Source: an uncultured Kangiella sp. (GTDB taxonomy: Bacteria > Pseudomonadota > Gammaproteobacteria > Enterobacterales > DSM-103792). Taken from it: DNA of 19,026 nt. The stretch is from positions 1 to 19,026 of the forward strand of contig CAMLNB010000044.1 in NCBI GenBank assembly GCA_946481205.1. Reading direction: 5' to 3'. This document shows positions 13,968-19,026 of the stretch, in pieces; position 1 is the first letter of the stretch, and the number at the start of each line of letters is the position of its first letter. The notes below the pieces were generated by a model that did no database searches, was not told the origin of the DNA, and was given only the letters and a program-made list of their open reading frames with translations. The translations under genes and the position numbers were made by a program.

Positions 13968-16640
13968 ATGTCTAAATCGTTGGTCATTGTGGAGTCGCCG
14001 GCCAAGGCCAAGACCATCAACAAATACCTCGGCAAAGATTTCATTGTGAAATCCAGCGTCGGCCATGTTCGCGATCTGCCAACGGGCGCCAAAACCGAAG
14101 CCGAAGGCGAAGAGGCCAAGGCAAAAAAAGCGGCTGCCAAAGCCAGCAAAAGCAAAGCGCTGGCGGTCGATCCGAAAATCAAGGAACGGCAGAAACTGTT
14201 CGAGCGCATGGGCATCAACCCGGAAAAAGGCTGGGATGCGCGCTATCAAATTCTTCCCGGCAAAGAAAAAGTCATCAAAGACTTGAAAGAAGCCGCCGAG
14301 AAAGTCGACACCGTCTATCTGGCAACCGACTTGGACCGCGAAGGGGAAGCCATTGCCTGGCACCTGCGCGAGATCATCGGTGGTGAACCGAAGCGCTTCA
14401 AACGCGTGGTGTTCAACGAAATCACCAAGAAAGCCATTCAAGACGCGTTCGCCGATCCGGGCGATCTCGACATGAACTACGTCAATGCCCAGCAAGCCCG
14501 CCGTTTTCTCGACCGCGTCGTCGGTTACATGGTGTCGCCGCTGTTGTGGAAGAAAGTCGCGCGTGGCCTGTCCGCTGGCCGGGTGCAATCGGTGGCGGTG
14601 CGGCTGATCACCGAACGTGAACGCGAGATTCGGGCGTTCATTCCGGAAGAGTATTGGGACATACACGCCAAGCTGGGCTCCAGCAAAGGCGATGTGACGA
14701 TGGAAGTCGCCAAAGAAGGCGGCAAGGAATTCCGCCCGACCAACGAGGCCGATACCAAGGCGGCGATGGCGCGTTTGGAAAAAGCCAACATCGTCATCAG
14801 CAAGCGCGAAGACAAGCCGAGCAAGTCAACGCCGAATGCGCCGTTCACGACCTCAACATTGCAACAGGCCGCCAGCAACCGGATGGGTTTCAGCGTCAAG
14901 AAAACCATGACGCTGGCGCAGCGCCTGTATGAAGCCGGCCACATCACCTATATGCGTACCGACAGCACCAATCTGTCGGAAGATGCGTTGCATGCGGTGC
15001 GCGAATTCATCAACAAGGAGTTCGGCGACAAGTACCTGCCGCCGCGCGCGCACTACTACAGCAGCAAGGAAGGCGCGCAGGAAGCGCACGAAGCGATTCG
15101 CCCGACCAACGTGCACACCAAACCCGGTGCGCTGTCGGATATGGAAGAAGACGCGCAGAAACTCTATCAGCTGATCTGGCGTCAGTTTGTCGCCTGTCAG
15201 ATGACCAACGCCGAATACGACACCACTGGCATTGTCGCCACTGCCGGCAGTTTCGAGCTGCGTGTGCGTGGCCGCGTGCTGCGCTTCGATGGTTGGACTC
15301 GGGTGCTGCCGCCGCAGAAGAAGAGCGACGAAGACGTCGAACTGCCGGATCTGAAAGAAGGCGACAAGCTCAAACTGAATGAGTTGTTGCCGAAGCAGCA
15401 TTTCACCAAGCCGACCGCGCGCTTTACCGAAGCGACGCTGGTGCGTGAGCTGGAAAAACGCGGCATCGGCCGGCCGTCGACTTACGCCGCGATTATCTCG
15501 ACCATTCAGGATCGCGGTTATGTATCGCTGAAGCAGCGCCGGTTCTACGCCGAGAAAATGGGCGAGATCGTTACTGATCGCTTGGTTGAATCGTTCAGCA
15601 ATCTGCTCGATTACAGCTTCACTGCTCAGATGGAAGAGCAGCTGGACGTAGTCGCTCAAGGCGATGCCGATTGGAAAGGCACGCTCGACGAGTTCTACGC
15701 CGACTTTGTCAAGAAACTGGAAGCGGCGGAAAGCGATCGCGGTGGCATGCGCTGGTCGCAGCCGGTTGAAACCAGCATCGCGTGTCCGGATTGCGGTCGG
15801 CCGATGGCAATTCGCACCGCCACGACCGGCGTGTTCCTCGGTTGCACCGGTTTCAACCTGCCGCCGAAAGAGCGCTGCAAGAAAACCATCAACCTGCTGT
15901 CCGCTGATGAAGTGGTCTCGACCGAGGATGATGAAGCCGAAGCGCTGGAGCTGCGTGCCAAGAAGCGTTGCCCGAAATGTGGCACCGCCATGTCGGCCTA
16001 TATGATCGACGAAGGGCGCAAGCTGCATGTCTGCGGCAACAACCCGGAATGCGACGGCTATGTCATCGAGCAGGGCTCGTTCCGTTTGAAAGGCTATGAA
16101 GGCCCGATCATCCAGTGCGAGAAGTGCAGCAGCGACATGCAGCTGAAAGTCGGCCGGTTCGGCAAGTATTTCGGCTGCACCAACACCAGCTGCGGCAATA
16201 CCCGCAAGCTGTTGCGTAACGGCCAGGCGGCGCCGCCGCGTGAAGACCCGATCCCGATGCCGCATCTGAAATGCGACAAGGCTGACGACCATTACATTCT
16301 GCGTGACGGTGCTGCCGGCTTGTTCTTGGCTGCAAGCAAGTTCCCGAAAATCCGGGAAACCCGACCGCCGAAAATCAGCGAGCTGAAAACGGTCAAGGAC
16401 CAGCTGCACGAGAAGTTCCAGTATCTGTTGAAGGCGCCAGAAAAAGATCCGGACGGCAATGTCACCGTGCTGCGTTTCTCGCGCAAAAGCGGCACCCAGT
16501 TTGTTGCCAGCGAGAAAGACGGCAAACAAACCGGTTGGAGCGCGTTTTTCATTGACGGCAAATGGCAGCAGAAAGCCGAAGTCGCCGATGACGGTGAGGC
16601 GGAAGCCAAACCGAAGAAAAAGGCCGCCGCCAAGAAGTAA
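13968..16640 (+). CDS. topA: DNA topoisomerase I (type IA)
   Basis: An 890-residue enzyme that relaxes negatively supercoiled DNA by cutting one strand through a 5'-phosphotyrosine. The N-terminal Toprim domain has [11 protein letters not shown] with catalytic Glu9 and the acidic triad Asp121/Asp123/Glu125 in [10 protein letters not shown]. The active-site tyrosine is Tyr328 in [14 protein letters not shown]. Three four-cysteine zinc ribbons start at Cys606, Cys668 and Cys717 and precede a C-terminal DNA-binding region with a Lys/Ala-rich tail. Length and finger number match the gammaproteobacterial form (E. coli 865 residues). The start at 13968 gives the canonical N-terminus [10 protein letters not shown] although only a weak GGGA lies about 14 bases upstream. 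It is preceded by a strong promoter and structured leader and is probably transcribed alone. Confidence 0.98.
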   Translation: MSKSLVIVESPAKAKTINKYLGKDFIVKSSVGHVRDLPTGAKTEAEGEEAKAKKAAAKASKSKALAVDPKIKERQKLFERMGINPEKGWDARYQILPGKEKVIKDLKEAAEKVDTVYLATDLDREGEAIAWHLREIIGGEPKRFKRVVFNEITKKAIQDAFADPGDLDMNYVNAQQARRFLDRVVGYMVSPLLWKKVARGLSAGRVQSVAVRLITEREREIRAFIPEEYWDIHAKLGSSKGDVTMEVAKEGGKEFRPTNEADTKAAMARLEKANIVISKREDKPSKSTPNAPFTTSTLQQAASNRMGFSVKKTMTLAQRLYEAGHITYMRTDSTNLSEDALHAVREFINKEFGDKYLPPRAHYYSSKEGAQEAHEAIRPTNVHTKPGALSDMEEDAQKLYQLIWRQFVACQMTNAEYDTTGIVATAGSFELRVRGRVLRFDGWTRVLPPQKKSDEDVELPDLKEGDKLKLNELLPKQHFTKPTARFTEATLVRELEKRGIGRPSTYAAIISTIQDRGYVSLKQRRFYAEKMGEIVTDRLVESFSNLLDYSFTAQMEEQLDVVAQGDADWKGTLDEFYADFVKKLEAAESDRGGMRWSQPVETSIACPDCGRPMAIRTATTGVFLGCTGFNLPPKERCKKTINLLSADEVVSTEDDEAEALELRAKKRCPKCGTAMSAYMIDEGRKLHVCGNNPECDGYVIEQGSFRLKGYEGPIIQCEKCSSDMQLKVGRFGKYFGCTNTSCGNTRKLLRNGQAAPPREDPIPMPHLKCDKADDHYILRDGAAGLFLAASKFPKIRETRPPKISELKTVKDQLHEKFQYLLKAPEKDPDGNVTVLRFSRKSGTQFVASEKDGKQTGWSAFFIDGKWQQKAEVADDGEAEAKPKKKAAAKK

Positions 16641-16669
16641 GTCATTGCCAGTATTTGACCTGCAGTAAA

Positions 16670-16699
16670 CACTGACCCCGGCGCCTACCGGGGTCAGTG
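16670..16699. terminator. Perfect 12-bp hairpin after topA
   Basis: CACTGACCCCGG (16670-16681) pairs without mismatch with CCGGGGTCAGTG (16688-16699) around a 6-base loop, 30 bases after the topA stop. No T run follows on the plus strand, so it may be a weak terminator or an mRNA-end stabiliser rather than a classical intrinsic terminator. Confidence 0.55.
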
Positions 16700-16774
16700 C
16701 TGTCCAGACACCCTGATTCAACATCATGGCATCGGCTGCCTCTGGCTGCCGGCGCTGTTTGCAAGTGAGTGACT

Positions 16775-17791
16775 ATGTATTCCTTAGCCCGTTCTGTTCT
16801 GTTTCGTTTTGAACCGGAAACTGCCCATCATGTCGCGCTGGGTGGCTTGCGCCTGCTTGAACGCACGCCACTGCGCGCGATGTTTGCACAGCAGATGCCG
16901 GCCGATCCGGTCGAGCTGTGGGGGCTGAAATTTCCTCACCGGGTCGGTTTGGCAGCTGGTCTCGACAAGAATGCCGATTATCTCGATGCCTTGGCGATGC
17001 TCGGCTTTGGTTTTATCGAAGTCGGCACGGTGACGCCACGGCCGCAACCGGGCAATCCGAAACCGCGGATGTTCCGCTTGCCGCAAGCGACTGCAATCAT
17101 CAATCGGCTCGGTTTCAACAACCAAGGGGTCGATTACCTGCTGGAGAATGTGCGCAAGAGCAGGTACCGCGGCATTCTTGGCATCAATATCGGCAAGAAT
17201 TTCGATACCCCGGTTGAAAAAGCGAACGATGATTACCTGATCTGCCTGCGCAAGGTTTATGAGTATGCGCACTACATTACTGTGAACATCTCGTCGCCGA
17301 ACACCCAAGGTCTGCGCAGCCTGCAGTTTGGTGAGGCACTGGATTCGTTGCTCGGTACGCTGAAGGCCGAACAAGCAGTGCTGCAACAGAAGCACAGCAA
17401 GTATGTTCCGTTGCTGCTGAAGATAGCGCCGGATTTGTCACGCGACGAAGTGACTCAGGTTGCTGAAGCGCTGCTGAAGCACAAGTTCGATGGTGCTATC
17501 GCCACCAACACCACCATTGGTCGGGTCGGAGTCGAAGGCTTGCAGCACGCCACCGAAACGGGTGGACTGTCTGGCGCGCCGGTTTTCGCCAAGAGCACGG
17601 AAGTGCTGGGCTGGTTGGCTACTGAGTTAAAAGGTCAGATGCCGATCATTGGCGTCGGTGGTATCACCAATGGCGACGAAGCCGCAGCAAAGATTCGTGC
17701 CGGCGCCAGCTTGGTGCAGGTCTACTCGGGTTTTATTTATCGTGGGCCTGAACTGATTCGAGAAGCGGCTATTGCGGCGGCGAAGATCTGA
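16775..17791 (+). CDS. pyrD: Dihydroorotate dehydrogenase (quinone), class 2
   Basis: A 338-residue membrane-associated flavoenzyme that oxidises dihydroorotate to orotate, the fourth step of pyrimidine synthesis, passing electrons to quinone. The class 2 N-terminal extension is present ([19 protein letters not shown]), followed by the alpha/beta barrel: [11 protein letters not shown] with Lys65, [28 protein letters not shown] with Asn110, catalytic Ser174 in [17 protein letters not shown], and the FMN-phosphate loop IIGVGGI. The frame is open from a GTG two codons upstream (16769), but ATG at 16775 matches the usual MY... start. Only a weak AAGTGAG-type ribosome site is visible. It ends at a strong two-way terminator. 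Confidence 0.97.
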   Translation: MYSLARSVLFRFEPETAHHVALGGLRLLERTPLRAMFAQQMPADPVELWGLKFPHRVGLAAGLDKNADYLDALAMLGFGFIEVGTVTPRPQPGNPKPRMFRLPQATAIINRLGFNNQGVDYLLENVRKSRYRGILGINIGKNFDTPVEKANDDYLICLRKVYEYAHYITVNISSPNTQGLRSLQFGEALDSLLGTLKAEQAVLQQKHSKYVPLLLKIAPDLSRDEVTQVAEALLKHKFDGAIATNTTIGRVGVEGLQHATETGGLSGAPVFAKSTEVLGWLATELKGQMPIIGVGGITNGDEAAAKIRAGASLVQVYSGFIYRGPELIREAAIAAAKI

Positions 17792-17809
17792 TCGTGGATT
17801 GCAGAAAAC

Positions 17810-17837
17810 AAAAAGCCTCCCGACGGGAGGCTTTTTT
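17810..17837. terminator. Bidirectional intrinsic terminator between pyrD and the dipeptidase gene
   Basis: GCCTCCC (17815-17821) pairs with GGGAGGC (17825-17831), flanked by five A on the left (17810-17814) and six T on the right (17832-17837). It therefore has a T run on either strand and serves both the rightward pyrD and the leftward dipeptidase gene, which ends 14 bases away. Confidence 0.92.
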
Positions 17838-17850
17838 GTTTGGGGTACGG

Positions 17851-19026
17851 TTACTTTTGGGCGGCGAAACGTTCAGCGGCTTCCATCACGCGCAGGGCAT
17901 TGCCACTCATGATCTTGGCGATGTCCGCTTCCTTGTAGCCACGGCGCAGCAACTCGGCAATCAGGTTCGGGTATTGCGAAACATCTTTCAAGCCGACTGG
18001 CAGCGAATCGCCAACTCCATCGTAATCGGAACCCAGCCCGACATAGTCGATTCCGACCAGCTTGACGGCGTGATCGATATGATTGGCAACGTCAGCAACG
18101 GTGGCATACGGATAAGGGTGTTGCTCACGGTAAGCCGCTTCGAAGCTTGCGGTGGCCGCAGCGCTCGGCTTGCCATCATGCAGTTTCTTGAAACCGTCTT
18201 CAGCGAGTTTCTGCTGCTTGGAATACTGGTGCGCAGCTTCGGAGACGAAGAACGAGCCGAAGTTGATCATCAACACGCCGCCATTTTTTGCCAGTGCTTT
18301 CAGCATGTCGTCGCTGACATTGCGTTCGAGCTCCGGGGTGAAGTGACGCAATGATGAGTGCGAAGCAATGACCGGCACTTTGCTGAGCTTGATGGCTTCG
18401 TAGAACGCGTCATCCGAAACATGCGAAACGTCAATCAGAATACCGAGCCGGTTCATCTCGGCGACGACTTGACGACCAAATGGGCTCAAGCCTTTCCATG
18501 GCCGGGCCGTGTCGTAGGACGAGTCGCTGATGTGGTTGGACAGGCCATGGGTCAGCGTGATGTAGCGAATGCCGCGATCAGCAAAACGCTGCAGGTTTTT
18601 CAGATCGCCGGCGATCGGTGCGCCGTTCTCCATGCCGAGTAGCAGCGAAATTTTGCCGGCCTTGAAGTGCTTGCGAACCTCATCGGCAGTGCGGGCGACG
18701 GCAAACTTGTCCGGTGCCCGATAGGCAATCGCTTCGACCCGGTCTATCAGACTGTGGGCGAGTTCGGTGGCGGTTCCCGCTTCGCTGGTTGGCGGCGTGT
18801 AGATGGACATGAACGGCGCGCTAAGGCCACCCGCTTTTGCTCGCGGGTAATCAAATTCGCCGCTGGCCGTTGCCTGCGTCACGTCCTCCCATTTCTCGTG
18901 CAAACGGTGCGGCACATCGACATGGCCGTCAACCAGGGGATAGCGGTGAATCAGTTGCTTGGCCTGGTCATCAAACTTGTCGGCCAATGCGGCGGAGGTG
19001 AAAACGAGCGAGACGGCACTGCACAA
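17851..19026 (-). CDS. Membrane dipeptidase (peptidase family M19), 5' end cut by the window
   Basis: A 391-codon stretch reading to the right edge. Its first codon inside the window is TTG within a hydrophobic signal-peptide tail (SLVFTSAALA before DKF), so the true start lies outside. It belongs to the renal-dipeptidase family: zinc ligands are visible as HVD in LVDGHVDVPHRLHEKW, Glu in LLGMENGAPIAG, His in LIDVSHVSDDAF and His in VIASHSSLRH. The segment YVGLGSDYDGVGDSLPVGL and the C-terminal YKEADIAKIMSGNALRVMEAAE are typical. The product would be an exported zinc dipeptidase cleaving dipeptides, often tolerant of a D-residue at the second position, with a role in peptide or cell-wall turnover. 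Exact substrate is not deducible. It converges on pyrD. Confidence 0.95.
   Translation of the reverse strand: MCSAVSLVFTSAALADKFDDQAKQLIHRYPLVDGHVDVPHRLHEKWEDVTQATASGEFDYPRAKAGGLSAPFMSIYTPPTSEAGTATELAHSLIDRVEAIAYRAPDKFAVARTADEVRKHFKAGKISLLLGMENGAPIAGDLKNLQRFADRGIRYITLTHGLSNHISDSSYDTARPWKGLSPFGRQVVAEMNRLGILIDVSHVSDDAFYEAIKLSKVPVIASHSSLRHFTPELERNVSDDMLKALAKNGGVLMINFGSFFVSEAAHQYSKQQKLAEDGFKKLHDGKPSAAATASFEAAYREQHPYPYATVADVANHIDHAVKLVGIDYVGLGSDYDGVGDSLPVGLKDVSQYPNLIAELLRRGYKEADIAKIMSGNALRVMEAAERFAAQK

Noticed and set aside
14853..16727. 624-codon frame antisense to topA
   Set aside because: The coding-strand protein is an intact topoisomerase. The antisense frame reflects codon bias and has no recognisable domain or start context.
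1..19026. Mobile elements, CRISPR arrays, tRNA or rRNA genes
   Set aside because: I saw no transposase, integrase, regularly spaced direct repeats, tRNA cloverleaf or rRNA-like stretch anywhere in the window.

Overview
This is a GC-rich (around 60% by eye) window of ordinary bacterial chromosome. It has no insertion sequence, phage gene, CRISPR array, tRNA or rRNA that I can see. The gene content points to a gammaproteobacterium: periplasmic TesA, YbbA/YbbP, a BaeSR-like two-component pair, MacAB, a long TopA with three C-terminal zinc fingers, and the quinone-linked class 2 PyrD. I cannot name the genus.

Layout. (1) Positions 1-256 hold no convincing gene, only a dense run of short inverted repeats. 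(2) On the minus strand, reading leftward from about 2335, are tesA, a short single-anchor signal peptidase I with a GTG start, and a DUF1287 periplasmic protein. (3) From 2547 to 8722 on the plus strand runs a tightly packed unit: a small exported protein made of two 48-residue repeats, a BaeS-like sensor kinase, a BaeR-like regulator, a MacA-like adaptor, and a MacB-type transporter split into ATPase and permease genes. Four of its five gene joints are ATGA overlaps or gaps of under 30 bases. The remaining joint, between the small protein and the kinase, carries a hairpin followed by a T run. (4) At 8940-10208 a HAF-repeat exported protein ends in a possible sorting tail. (5) At 10453-13712 lie ybbA and ybbP, overlapping by ATGA. 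(6) topA (13968-16640) has a strong sigma70-type promoter about 160 bases upstream and a structured leader. (7) pyrD (16775-17791) follows, then a two-way terminator and a convergent M19 dipeptidase cut by the right edge.

How the genes may work together. In E. coli, tesA stands directly divergent from ybbA-ybbP. Here the same divergent orientation is kept, but about 8 kb holding the two-component/MacAB unit and the HAF gene lies between them. That unit looks like an envelope-stress-responsive export module: kinase and regulator would sense a periplasmic condition and drive expression of the adaptor and transporter, with a separate outer-membrane TolC-type partner encoded elsewhere. Two details make it unusual. 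The MacA-like adaptor carries a roughly 100-residue insertion whose helices resemble the LTxxQ motifs of Spy/CpxP periplasmic chaperones, and the operon opens with an uncharacterised four-cysteine tandem-repeat periplasmic protein. In E. coli, Spy is itself a BaeSR target, so finding a Spy-like segment fused to an adaptor beside a BaeSR-like pair is the most interesting lead here. All functional statements are inferred from sequence motifs and gene order; no searches were run.
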